NCBI GenBank assembly: GCA_046715035.1
Contig: JBKJZR010000172.1
Coordinates: 1-22,095 of the forward strand
Reading direction: 5' to 3'
DNA: 22,095 bases
Origin: PALSA-1004 sp046715035
GTDB taxonomy: Bacteria > Pseudomonadota > Gammaproteobacteria > Burkholderiales > SG8-41
Each line of letters opens with the position of its first letter. Within the stretch, counting starts at the first letter, position 1. Below, in pieces: positions 7,024-14,377 of the stretch. The translations under genes were made by a program, and so were the position numbers. The notes beneath the pieces are model-generated. The model did not search any database, was not told the DNA's origin, and saw nothing but the letters and a program-made list of their open reading frames with translations.

Positions 7024-8334
7024 ATGAGCGTGCTCGAAGTCAAAGTCCCCGACATCGGCGATTTCAAGGATATTCCGGTGATCGAGGTGCTCGTCAAGCC
7101 CGGCGACAGCGTCAAAGCCGAAGACCCGCTGGTGACGCTGGAGTCCGACAAGGCGACGATGGAGGTGCCCTCGCCGCAAGCGGGCACCGTCAAGGACATC
7201 AAAGTCAAGGTCGGCGACAAGGTTTCGCAGGGCGTTCTGGTGTTGACGCTCGAGGCCGACGCGGCAGCGCCGGCTGCGGAGGCTCCGGCAGCGCCTGCCG
7301 CAGCGCCGGTCGCCGCCCCGCAGCAGAAGGACGCTCCGCGCGCTGCGCCGTCGCAAAGCCCTGCATCTGCCGCACCCGCGAACGCGAGTCCGACTGCGGC
7401 GTTGGAGCCGATCGACGAAGGCAAGGCCAAAGGCGCGCATGCCAGCCCTTCGGTGCGGCGCTTTGCGCGCGAGCTCGGCGTCGACCTCTCCAAAGTAACC
7501 GGCAGCGGCGCGAAGAATCGTATCCTGCACGAGGACGTGCAGGCCTACGTCAAGACGGAACTCTCGCGTCCGCAATCGACCGGCGCCGGCCTGGGTTTCA
7601 ATCTGCCGCCGTTGCCGCAAGTCGACTTCTCCAAGTTCGGTCCCGTGCAGTCGCAGCCCTTGTCCCGCATCAAGAAGCTTTCGGGCGCGAATCTCCACCG
7701 CAACTGGGTCAGCATCCCGCACGTCACCCAGCAGGACGAGGCCGACATCACCGAGCTCGAAGCCTTCCGCAAGTCGCAGGCGGAAGAGGCCAAGAAGGAG
7801 GGGATACGCTTCACGTTGCTTGCCTTCCTCATGAAGGCGGTGGTGGTGACGCTCAAGCAGTATCCGAATTTCAACGCGTCGCTGTCGTCCGACAACGAGA
7901 GCCTGATCCTCAAGCAGTATTTCAACGTCGGTGTAGCGGTCGATACGCCGCTCGGGCTCGTGGTGCCGGTGATCCGCGATGCCGACAAGAAAGGACTGCT
8001 CGAGCTCGCGCGGGAGCTCGGCACGATCAGCGGGCGCATGCGCGATGGCAAGATCAGCCCCGCCGATCTCCAGGGCGGATGTTTCTCGATTTCCAGCCTG
8101 GGAGGGCTGGGCGGCACGTTCTTCACCCCGATCATCAATGCTCCCGAGGTGGCGATTCTGGGGGTGGGCAAATCGGTGAACAAGCCCGTATGGGACGGCA
8201 AGCAGTTCGCGCCGCGTCTCATGCTGCCGCTGTCGCTATCGTATGACCATCGCGTGATCGACGGCGCACAGGGCGCGCGGTTCATCGCTTTTCTGAGCAG
8301 CGTGCTGTCTGATATCAGGCGGCTGGTGCTCTAA
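7024..8334 (+). CDS. aceF: Dihydrolipoamide acetyltransferase, E2 of pyruvate dehydrogenase (single lipoyl domain)
   Basis: A 436-residue E2 core subunit that transfers the acetyl group from lipoyl-lysine to CoA. One lipoyl domain spans about residues 1-76, with the lipoylated Lys43 in ESDKATMEVP. An Ala/Pro-rich flexible linker runs about 79-135. The peripheral-subunit-binding domain is at about 139-177 (ASPSVRRFARELGVDL, then GSGAKNRILHEDV). The catalytic domain follows and ends with the active-site SYDHRVIDG, where His409 and Asp413 are catalytic. E. coli AceF has three lipoyl domains and many betaproteobacterial E2s have one or two, so this is a short form. The start codon lies 10 bases after the R2 repeat arm, with only a weak GAAG as possible ribosome-binding site. 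The E3 gene lpdA does not follow; nadD does. Confidence 0.96.
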   Translation: MSVLEVKVPDIGDFKDIPVIEVLVKPGDSVKAEDPLVTLESDKATMEVPSPQAGTVKDIKVKVGDKVSQGVLVLTLEADAAAPAAEAPAAPAAAPVAAPQQKDAPRAAPSQSPASAAPANASPTAALEPIDEGKAKGAHASPSVRRFARELGVDLSKVTGSGAKNRILHEDVQAYVKTELSRPQSTGAGLGFNLPPLPQVDFSKFGPVQSQPLSRIKKLSGANLHRNWVSIPHVTQQDEADITELEAFRKSQAEEAKKEGIRFTLLAFLMKAVVVTLKQYPNFNASLSSDNESLILKQYFNVGVAVDTPLGLVVPVIRDADKKGLLELARELGTISGRMRDGKISPADLQGGCFSISSLGGLGGTFFTPIINAPEVAILGVGKSVNKPVWDGKQFAPRLMLPLSLSYDHRVIDGAQGARFIAFLSSVLSDIRRLVL

Positions 8335-8351
8335 GCCGGCGCAGTTAACGC

Positions 8352-9017
8352 ATGTCGACTGCCCCGATCGGAATCCTCGGCGGCACCTTCGATCCGGTAC
8401 ACTTCGGGCACCTGCGCCTGGCCCAGGAAGTCGGCGATGCATTGAGGCTGGCAGAGGTGCGCCTGATTCCCACCGGCACCCCGCCCCACCGCGCGGCACC
8501 GCATGCGAGCCCAGCGCAACGCTACGCGATGGTGCAGCTGGCGATCTCCGGAAATTCGCTGCTGACGGCCGACGAGCGCGAGGTCAAGCGCAGCGGCCTG
8601 GGCTACACGGTCGACACGCTGATCGAGCTGCGGCGCGAAGTCGGCCCGAGCCGGCCGCTATGCGTGCTGCTGGGCGCCGATGCGTTTCTCGAGCTGGCGA
8701 CCTGGCACCACTGGCGCGAATTGTTTTCCTACGCCCATCTGATCGTCGCGCATCGGCCGGGCTTTCCCCCGGACTCGTGGCCGGCGCGCATGCCCGAGCC
8801 CCTGGCGCGTGAGTACGGATCGCGCTCGCTCAGGCAGCCGCTCGCTGCGCACTTGTCGCCGGCAGGAGGGATCGCGACGCAGTCCATCGCGGCGCTCGAT
8901 ATTTCGGCGTCGATGATCCGCGCATCGCTCGCGTGCGGCACGAGTCCGCGTTATTTGCTACCCGATCCGGTTCTCGATTATATTCACAGCAACAATCTGT
9001 ACCACGGAGGTCAATGA
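8352..9017 (+). CDS. nadD: Nicotinate-nucleotide adenylyltransferase
   Basis: A 221-residue nucleotidyltransferase that joins nicotinate mononucleotide to the AMP moiety of ATP, giving deamido-NAD in NAD biosynthesis. The signature GGTFDPVHFGH at residues 10-20 contains the HxGH-type nucleotide-binding motif (His17/His20). GLGYTVDTL, LLGADAFLELATWHHW and the C-terminal ISASMIR at 184-190 (ISxTxxR motif) are all in place. Length is normal. Its stop overlaps the rsfS start as ATGA at 9014-9017, so the two are translationally coupled, as in the common nadD-rsfS-rlmH arrangement. It begins 17 bases after aceF and may share its transcript. Confidence 0.95.
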   Translation: MSTAPIGILGGTFDPVHFGHLRLAQEVGDALRLAEVRLIPTGTPPHRAAPHASPAQRYAMVQLAISGNSLLTADEREVKRSGLGYTVDTLIELRREVGPSRPLCVLLGADAFLELATWHHWRELFSYAHLIVAHRPGFPPDSWPARMPEPLAREYGSRSLRQPLAAHLSPAGGIATQSIAALDISASMIRASLACGTSPRYLLPDPVLDYIHSNNLYHGGQ

Positions 9018-9379
9018 AAGTCGACAAAATGGTTAGCGCCACCGTCGCCGCTCTGGAAGACATCAAGGGTCACGACATCGTTGTGCTCGATGTGCGCCGC
9101 CTCACTCCGATGTTCGACAAGGTGATCGTGGTCAGCGGCGATTCGACGCGCCAGAACAAGTCGCTGGCCAGGAACGTACAGGATAAGCTCAAGGCGCAGG
9201 GCGCGACCGTGCACGGCGTTGAGGGCGCTGACAGCGGAGAATGGATCCTGGTGGATCTAGGCGCGGTAGTCGTGCACGTCATGCAGCCGGCAATCCGCCA
9301 GTACTACAATCTCGAGGAACTGTGGGGCGGGGCAGATGTGCTGCCGCGGCGCCGCTCGGCCGGCACCGCCCGGCAGTGA
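9014..9379 (+). CDS. rsfS: Ribosome silencing factor RsfS
   Basis: A 121-residue protein of the RsfS/Iojap (DUF143) family that binds ribosomal protein L14 (uL14) and blocks subunit joining, lowering translation when nutrients are short. Family blocks are visible: FDKVIVVSGDSTRQNKSLA at about 34-52, GEWILVDLGAVVVHVM at 75-90 and RQYYNLEELWGGA at 95-107. The start is ATG 9014, preceded by a strong GGAGG at 9006-9010, and it overlaps the nadD stop by four bases. The open frame continues upstream inside nadD but without a sensible start. rlmH follows with a one-base gap. Confidence 0.95.
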   Translation: MKVDKMVSATVAALEDIKGHDIVVLDVRRLTPMFDKVIVVSGDSTRQNKSLARNVQDKLKAQGATVHGVEGADSGEWILVDLGAVVVHVMQPAIRQYYNLEELWGGADVLPRRRSAGTARQ

Positions 9380-9380
9380 C

Positions 9381-9857
9381 GTGAAGTTCATCGTCGTCGC
9401 GGTGGGTCACAATCTGCCCGACTGGATCAATACCGGGTTCAACGAATACTCCCGGCGCATGCCGCGCGCCGCGCGCGTCGAGCTGCAGGAGATCAAGCCC
9501 GCCGCGCGCGCCTCCTCGGGCCGGAAGTCGAGCGAGCAATGGCTGGAAGAAGAGGCGGAGCGGGTGCGCGTGGCACTGCCGTCGCGCTGCTTCAAGACGG
9601 TCCTCGACGAGCGCGGCAGGCCGTGTAACACCGTGGAACTCGCGCGCCGCATCGAACGCTGGCAGCAGGATGGCCGCGATGTCGCATTCGTCATCGGCGG
9701 CGCCGACGGCACGGCTGCCCAACTGCAGCAAGAGGCCGACCTGCTGCTCTCGTTGTCGCCACTTACGCTGCCACACGGTTTGTGCCGGGTGGTGCTGGCG
9801 GAGCAGCTGTATCGGGCGGTGTCATTGCTGGGCAATCATCCATACCATAGAGCGTGA
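9381..9857 (+). CDS. rlmH: 23S rRNA (pseudouridine-1915 N3) methyltransferase
   Basis: A 158-residue SPOUT-class methyltransferase that methylates the pseudouridine at position 1915 in helix 69 of 23S rRNA, using SAM. The knotted SAM-binding region is clear: FVIGGADG at 103-110, then LSLSPLTLPHGL and the canonical C-terminal LAEQLYRA with a final HPYHRA. Length matches the family (about 155-160). The start is GTG at 9381, one base after the rsfS stop; this makes the N-terminus MKFIVVAVGH, as expected for RlmH. The TGA stop (9855-9857) lies inside the first unit of heptamer repeat R3. Confidence 0.96.
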   Translation: MKFIVVAVGHNLPDWINTGFNEYSRRMPRAARVELQEIKPAARASSGRKSSEQWLEEEAERVRVALPSRCFKTVLDERGRPCNTVELARRIERWQQDGRDVAFVIGGADGTAAQLQQEADLLLSLSPLTLPHGLCRVVLAEQLYRAVSLLGNHPYHRA

Positions 9858-9925
9858 GGAGGAAGGCGTGAGGCGTGAGGAGGAAAAAGCGCACTGCGAT
9901 CGCGGTGGATCTTCCGCCTCACGTT
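9852..9925. repeat. Heptamer-array inverted repeat R3 (GCGTGAG units)
   Basis: The left arm at 9852-9885 consists of units GCGTGAG, GAGGAAG, GCGTGAG, GCGTGAG and a partial GAGGAA. The right arm CTTCCGCCTCACGTT (9911-9925) is the complement of such units. It ends in GCCTCACGTT, the same ten bases that end the R1 right arm (241-250), so R1 and R3 share an origin. The left arm includes the rlmH stop codon. The right arm ends 7 bases before the maf ATG. Confidence 0.85.
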
Positions 9926-9932
9926 GCTGCGG

Positions 9933-10553
9933 ATGACGCAAATGGGCGGACGAATTTACCTGGCATCGCGCAGCCCGCGACGGCGTGAGCTCCTCAAACA
10001 GATCGGGGTCGCGTTCGACGTGCTGTTGATGCGCGCCGATCTGCGTCGCGGGGTCGACGTCGACGAGACGCCGCTGGCGAGCGAAACCCCACCCGAGTAC
10101 GTCGAGCGCATCGCGAAGTCCAAAGCGGAGGCAGGCTGGCGGCAGGTGGCGATGCGCCGGCTGCCCGTCAACCCGGTGCTCGCCGCCGATACCACGGTCG
10201 TACTCGAAGGCGAGATCATGGGCAAGCCGCAGGACGCGGTGCACGCGCAGCGCATGCTGGGCCAGCTGTCTGGCCGCACGCACCAGGTGCTGACCGCGAT
10301 GGCGGTCGCGCGCGGCGACTTTCTCGAGTCCGCGTTGTCAGCCTCTACGGTAGAATTCCGGGAACTCGAAGCCGGCGAGATCCGGCGCTATGTCGCGAGC
10401 GGCGAGCCGTTCGACAAGGCCGGCGCGTACGCGATTCAGGGTCGTGCGGCAGTGTTCGTGCGCGCGATCGGCGGCAGCTATTCGGGGATCATGGGGCTCG
10501 CGCTCTACGAAACCGCCGAGCTGCTGCGCCGGTGCGACGTCACGCCGGCATGA
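9933..10553 (+). CDS. maf: Maf nucleoside triphosphate pyrophosphatase (dTTP/UTP, YhdE type)
   Basis: A 206-residue Maf/HAM1-fold protein that hydrolyses dTTP/UTP and modified pyrimidine nucleotides to monophosphates. This sanitises the nucleotide pool and has been linked to septum control. The N-terminal LASRSPRRRELL at 10-21 binds the nucleotide, AADTTVV with Asp86 is the catalytic region, and GKPQDAVHAQRMLGQLSGRTHQV follows. KAGAYAIQG near the C-terminus matches the YhdE (dTTP/UTP) subfamily rather than YceF. ATG 9933 is the chosen start; ATG 9942 and TTG 9924 are in-frame alternatives. No Shine-Dalgarno is visible because the R3 repeat abuts the start. It precedes rng, as in many proteobacteria. 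Confidence 0.93.
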   Translation: MTQMGGRIYLASRSPRRRELLKQIGVAFDVLLMRADLRRGVDVDETPLASETPPEYVERIAKSKAEAGWRQVAMRRLPVNPVLAADTTVVLEGEIMGKPQDAVHAQRMLGQLSGRTHQVLTAMAVARGDFLESALSASTVEFRELEAGEIRRYVASGEPFDKAGAYAIQGRAAVFVRAIGGSYSGIMGLALYETAELLRRCDVTPA

Positions 10554-10607
10554 CTCGGCGTTCGAGCTTTGCGTTGCTGCCTGATTTACGTAACTGCGAT
10601 CGCTCGA

Positions 10608-10694
10608 CCCTCACCCCCAACCCCTCTCCCGGAGGGCGTGGGGAGTCCTTCGACGGGGCTCAGGACAGGCCCGTTCGACGGGGCTCAGGACAGG
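10608..10694. repeat. Composite intergenic repeat: C-rich heptamer hairpin plus tandem 21-bp repeat
   Basis: The first part (10608-10645) has heptamers CCCTCAC, CCCCAAC, CCCTCTC followed by the complementary GGAGGGCGTGGGGAG, a dispersed-repeat type seen in many proteobacterial genomes. The second part is two identical 21-base copies at 10649-10669 and 10674-10694, each beginning TTCGACGGGG and ending CTCAGGACAGG, 25 bp apart. This core resembles the common GTCGA-CTCAGGAC intergenic repeat family. The composite lies in the 194-base gap between maf and rng. Confidence 0.8.
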
Positions 10695-10747
10695 GGCGTC
10701 GAGCGAAACCGAACCGTAGCCCGGTGTTGTAATAATGAAAGGCTCGA

Positions 10748-12202
10748 TTGACTGAAGAGATCCTGATCAACGTGACGCCGCAGGAGACCCGCGTCGCGGT
10801 CGTCCTACAGGGGATCGTGCAGGAAGTACAGATCGAACGCGCTTCCGCGCGTGGCCTGGTCGGCAACATCTACATGGGAAGAGTCATACGAGTGCTTCCC
10901 GGCATGCAGTCCGCATTCATCGATATCGGCAACGGACGCGCCGCGTTTTTGCATGTCGCCGATATCTGGGGGCATAGCGGCAAAGGCGAAGGAGCAAAAC
11001 CGATCGAGCGACTGCTTGCCGAGGGCCAGAACCTGATGGTGCAGGTCGTCAAAGACCCGATCGGCAGCAAGGGGGCGCGGTTGTCGACCCAGGTCAGCAT
11101 CGCCGGACGGCTGCTGGTCTACCTGCCGCAGGAGTCGCACATCGGCATCTCGCAGCGTATCGAAGACGAGGAGGAGCGGTTGCAGCTGCGGGAAAAGCTG
11201 CAGCAGCTGCTGCCCCGCGATACTGCCGGCGGGTTCATCATCCGTACCATGGCGGAAGCGGCGAGCGATCGCGAGCTGCTGGCGGACATCGAGTACCAGC
11301 GCAAGCTGTGGCGAGACATCCAGGAGAAAGCGCGCACGGCACCGTCCGCGGCGCTGTTATACCAGGACCTGAACCTGAGCTTGCGCGTGCTGCGCGATTT
11401 TGCGAACGATGAAACCGCGCGCATCCTCATCGATTCGCGCGAAACGTTCCAGAAGGTGCGCGGCTTTGCGCTCGAATTCACGCCCAATGTTGCGGAACGG
11501 CTCGAGCACTACGCGGGCGAGCGGCCGCTGCTCGACATGTATGGCGTCGAGGACGAGATCGAAAAGGCGCTTGCGCGCCGCGTCGATCTAAAATCCGGCG
11601 GCTACCTGATCATCGATCAGACCGAAGCGTTGACAACGGTGGACGTCAATACCGGCGGCTACGTCGGCGGGCGCAGCTTCGACGACACGATTTTCAAGAC
11701 CAATCTCGAAGCCGCACAGGTGATTGCGCGGCAGCTGCGGCTGCGCAATCTCGGCGGTATCATCATCATCGATTTCATCGACATGGATACCGAAGAGCAC
11801 AAGAATGCCGTGCTCAACGAATTCCGCAAAGCGCTCGCGCGCGACCGCACGCGCATGACGGTCAACGGCTTCACGCAGCTCGGCCTGGTGGAGATGACGC
11901 GCAAGCGCACGCGCGAGAGCCTGGCGCACGTCCTCTGCGAACCGTGTCCCGTCTGCCAGGGCCGCGGCGAGCTGAAGACCGCGCAGACGGTCTGCTACCA
12001 GATCCTGCGCGAACTCCTGCGCGAGGCGCGCCAGTTCGAAGCGCGCGAATTCCGCATACTCGCGTCGCAGCAGGTGATCGATCTATTCCTGGACGAGGAG
12101 TCGCAAAGCCTGGCGATGCTGTCGGACTTCATCGGCAAGCCGGTGTCGCTGCTGGTGGAATCGCAGTACAACCAGGAACAATTCGATATCGTGCTCATGT
12201 AG
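10748..12202 (+). CDS. rng: Ribonuclease G
   Basis: A 484-residue endoribonuclease of the RNase E/G family that matures the 5' end of 16S rRNA and takes part in mRNA decay. The S1 RNA-binding domain is at about 36-125 (GNIYMGRVIRVLPGMQSAFIDIG). The catalytic metal-binding aspartates are Asp299 in TTVDVNTGGYVG and Asp342 in IIIDFIDMD. The zinc-link cysteines are in CEPCPVCQGRG (Cys400/Cys403). There is no long disordered degradosome scaffold, so this is RNase G and not RNase E. The start is TTG 10748, chosen because GAAAGG (10737-10742) sits five bases upstream and the N-terminus TEEILINVTPQETRVA matches RNase G. It follows maf, with a repeat-rich gap between, and converges with the dynamin-like genes. 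Confidence 0.95.
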   Translation: MTEEILINVTPQETRVAVVLQGIVQEVQIERASARGLVGNIYMGRVIRVLPGMQSAFIDIGNGRAAFLHVADIWGHSGKGEGAKPIERLLAEGQNLMVQVVKDPIGSKGARLSTQVSIAGRLLVYLPQESHIGISQRIEDEEERLQLREKLQQLLPRDTAGGFIIRTMAEAASDRELLADIEYQRKLWRDIQEKARTAPSAALLYQDLNLSLRVLRDFANDETARILIDSRETFQKVRGFALEFTPNVAERLEHYAGERPLLDMYGVEDEIEKALARRVDLKSGGYLIIDQTEALTTVDVNTGGYVGGRSFDDTIFKTNLEAAQVIARQLRLRNLGGIIIIDFIDMDTEEHKNAVLNEFRKALARDRTRMTVNGFTQLGLVEMTRKRTRESLAHVLCEPCPVCQGRGELKTAQTVCYQILRELLREARQFEAREFRILASQQVIDLFLDEESQSLAMLSDFIGKPVSLLVESQYNQEQFDIVLM

Positions 12203-12282
12203 CACTCCCCACGGACCACGGGACGTGCCGGAGGCGTCTCAATACGAACGGACTTTGATGCGCTCCTCAACAAACCGCTAGC
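12203..12282. other. Convergent intergenic region between rng and the dynamin-like gene
   Basis: Eighty bases separate the two convergent stop codons. CCACGGA followed by CCACGGG at 12209-12222 is a period-7 pair and may be a remnant of another heptamer array. CTAGC-TTA-GCTAG at 12278-12290 is a 5-bp inverted repeat centred on the minus-strand TAA stop. No convincing intrinsic terminator was seen. Confidence 0.4.
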
Positions 12283-14244
12283 TTAGCTAGGCGACCTGCG
12301 CGGTCTCTTGGGAGACGCGTCCTGACGCGCCGGCGCCTCGCCGTCGAGATTGGCTTTGATGCGCACGAGGACTTCGTGTTGCTGGTGCAAGGCCCCGCGC
12401 GTCTTGTTCAGCTGTTTCAGGCGATCTTCGACGGAGGTCACGTTGTCGCGGATTTTCTTGAAGTTCTCGATGCGTTTCGCGAGCACCTGCTCGTGCGTCT
12501 TGATCTGCAGATTGAGGGGGCTCAGCGCGGACTTCAGCCAGTTTTCAGCGTCCGTTCGCGTCATCTCGAAAATATGGCGGGCTTCCCCGACCAGGCTGTC
12601 ATAGAACCTGGCGACCAGAAAGTGTTTCTCGGTCATGACGTTGATCGGATCGTGACAGAACTGCTTGGCGCTCTCCTGCAGCCCCGTGATCGTAAGCGTG
12701 TGCTTTTCCAGATTCAAAGCCGGGGGCGACAGTTTGGCGAAGTTGAACTTGGCGTGGAAATGGACGTACGTGGCGTCGACCAGGCCCTTGATCTGGTTGG
12801 CGAAGGCCAGGACCCTGTTCGATGTTTCAGTGAAGTACTGAAACAATAACTGCATGTTCTTCCAGAGGCCGGCGGTAGTCCAGGCGCCGCGGATAAACTC
12901 GCGGTCCTTGTTGAGAATTTTCTCCAGCGCCTCGCCCTCGAGCTGCTTGAGCAGCTTGTCGCCCTGGATCATGACGGTGTTGTAGGTGTTGCGGAAGCTC
13001 TGCACCGTTGCGTGATAGTTGCTGCGGTCGGTCTCCAGCCGCCCCACCATCGCCTGCGCCATGCCGCGGTTCTTGCCGGACATCGCGGTGAGCTCGGCAA
13101 CCTCCGATTCGGTGGCAGCGAGCTGGCTCTCGACTGCTATGCGTGAGGCATCGACCATGCTGCCGATCTCGCGCTGCACCGCTGAGCGCAGGATCTCCTG
13201 TTTGGCCGGAATGATCTCTGCTGCGAGCAGCTGCTCGAGCTGATGAATGCCGCTGCGGGCGAGCAGGCTATCGTCGCCGCGGATGCGCGCGAGCAGCGCT
13301 TTCTGCGCTGAAATCGCCATGACGTGCGTGCGCGGCAGCTTGAGCAGCGCCGAAGTCGCGGCGAGCTGGCGCTCGACGTCGCGCAGGATATCGGACTCCG
13401 AGTTGAGCTCGTCCCACATCAGGTCGACTTTGTTGAGCACTGCGATGCGTCGCGTTGCGGCAGGTTGCACATACTTCTGCCAGACTTCCAGGTCGCTCTT
13501 GGTGACGCCGGTGTCCATCGCCAGCAGAAACAGCACCGCGTGCGCGTTGGGGATCATCGACAGCGTCAACTCGGGTTCTGTCCCCAACGCGTTGAGTCCG
13601 GGCGTATCGAGCACTACGAGTCCGCTCTTGAGCAGCGGATGGGGATAGCTGATCATGGCGTGGCGCCAGGCCGGGATGTCGATGCGATCGCCATCGCGCA
13701 CGACCACGGTCGTGATCATCGGGTTGTGGTCGTCCCATAAGCCGAGCGACTTCGCTTCCTCGATGCGCACTGTCTTGACTTCGACCAGATGTTGCATCGT
13801 CTGCGCCATTTCCGCGCGCGACTCGGTATTGAGCTTGATCTTGATCCACTCGACGGTGTGGCGCTTCAGCGCGCTTACGCTTTCCTGGCGTTTGCGCGTT
13901 TCGATCGGCAGCAGCCGCATGTACGGCTCTTCCTCAGGATCGTAGAAGATCTCGGTCGGGCACATGGTCGTGCGGCCGACATTCGACGGCAGCAGGCGCT
14001 GTTTGAACTGCGAGAAGAACATCGCATTGATGAGCTCGGTCTTGCCACGCGAGAATTCGGCGAGAAACGCGAGGGTGAGGCGATCGTTGCGCAGGCTTTC
14101 GATCAAGTCGTAAATGCGCAGCGACTGCTGGATATCGGCGTACCCGTTGGTATCGAGCCAGGATTTATAGGACTCGATCCCGGCGATCATCTGGTCGCGC
14201 CACTCCTGGTAATGAGCGACCTGGGTTTCGAGCTGGCTCGCCAT
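12283..14244 (-). CDS. Dynamin-like GTPase with intact GTPase motifs (active partner of a tandem pair)
   Basis: A 653-residue bacterial dynamin-family protein. These are large GTPases whose helical stalks self-assemble on membranes and drive remodelling or fusion. GTPase motifs are recognisable: P-loop AEFSRGKT at 62-69 (first Gly replaced by Ala), likely switch-I threonines in RTTMCPTEI at 91-99, G3 DTPG at 213-216, G4 NKVD at 271-274 and a G5-like SAQKA at 312-316. The C-terminal half is helical and soluble, with blocks SGKNRGMAQAM at 389-399, AWTTAGLWKNMQ at 454-465 and FCHDPIN at 529-535, and a basic tail. No transmembrane helix is evident. These blocks recur in the neighbouring paralogue 133 bases upstream, so the two arose by duplication and probably assemble together. 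No Shine-Dalgarno is obvious before ATG 14244. The biological role is unknown. Confidence 0.85.
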   Translation of the reverse strand: MASQLETQVAHYQEWRDQMIAGIESYKSWLDTNGYADIQQSLRIYDLIESLRNDRLTLAFLAEFSRGKTELINAMFFSQFKQRLLPSNVGRTTMCPTEIFYDPEEEPYMRLLPIETRKRQESVSALKRHTVEWIKIKLNTESRAEMAQTMQHLVEVKTVRIEEAKSLGLWDDHNPMITTVVVRDGDRIDIPAWRHAMISYPHPLLKSGLVVLDTPGLNALGTEPELTLSMIPNAHAVLFLLAMDTGVTKSDLEVWQKYVQPAATRRIAVLNKVDLMWDELNSESDILRDVERQLAATSALLKLPRTHVMAISAQKALLARIRGDDSLLARSGIHQLEQLLAAEIIPAKQEILRSAVQREIGSMVDASRIAVESQLAATESEVAELTAMSGKNRGMAQAMVGRLETDRSNYHATVQSFRNTYNTVMIQGDKLLKQLEGEALEKILNKDREFIRGAWTTAGLWKNMQLLFQYFTETSNRVLAFANQIKGLVDATYVHFHAKFNFAKLSPPALNLEKHTLTITGLQESAKQFCHDPINVMTEKHFLVARFYDSLVGEARHIFEMTRTDAENWLKSALSPLNLQIKTHEQVLAKRIENFKKIRDNVTSVEDRLKQLNKTRGALHQQHEVLVRIKANLDGEAPARQDASPKRPRRSPS

Positions 14245-14377
14245 GCGTCAGCGCAGGCGATTCCGGACGGCGCCCGGGCTCTGGCTAAAATCCGAACGAT
14301 TTCCAGCAGTTATCTCCACGCGGGCATGATAACGCGGTTCCCCGGCAGCGCAAAGCGCGCCGGCTGCTGGTGCTGGC
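14245..14377. other. Gap between the two dynamin-like genes, with imperfect GC hairpin
   Basis: The sequence at 14342-14363 (CCGGC, A, GCGC, AAA, GCGC, GCCGG) forms a 9-bp stem with one bulged base, located just after the stop of the upstream paralogue. No T-run follows on the minus strand, so it may stabilise or attenuate the transcript rather than end it. GTTATC and GATAAC flank a 13-base spacer nearby on the minus strand. A convincing promoter for the downstream gene was not found, which is compatible with co-transcription. Confidence 0.4.

Noticed and set aside
12209..12222. CCACGGA/CCACGGG as a fifth heptamer array
   Set aside because: Only two units and no complementary arm; noted as a possible remnant but too short to count as a repeat element.
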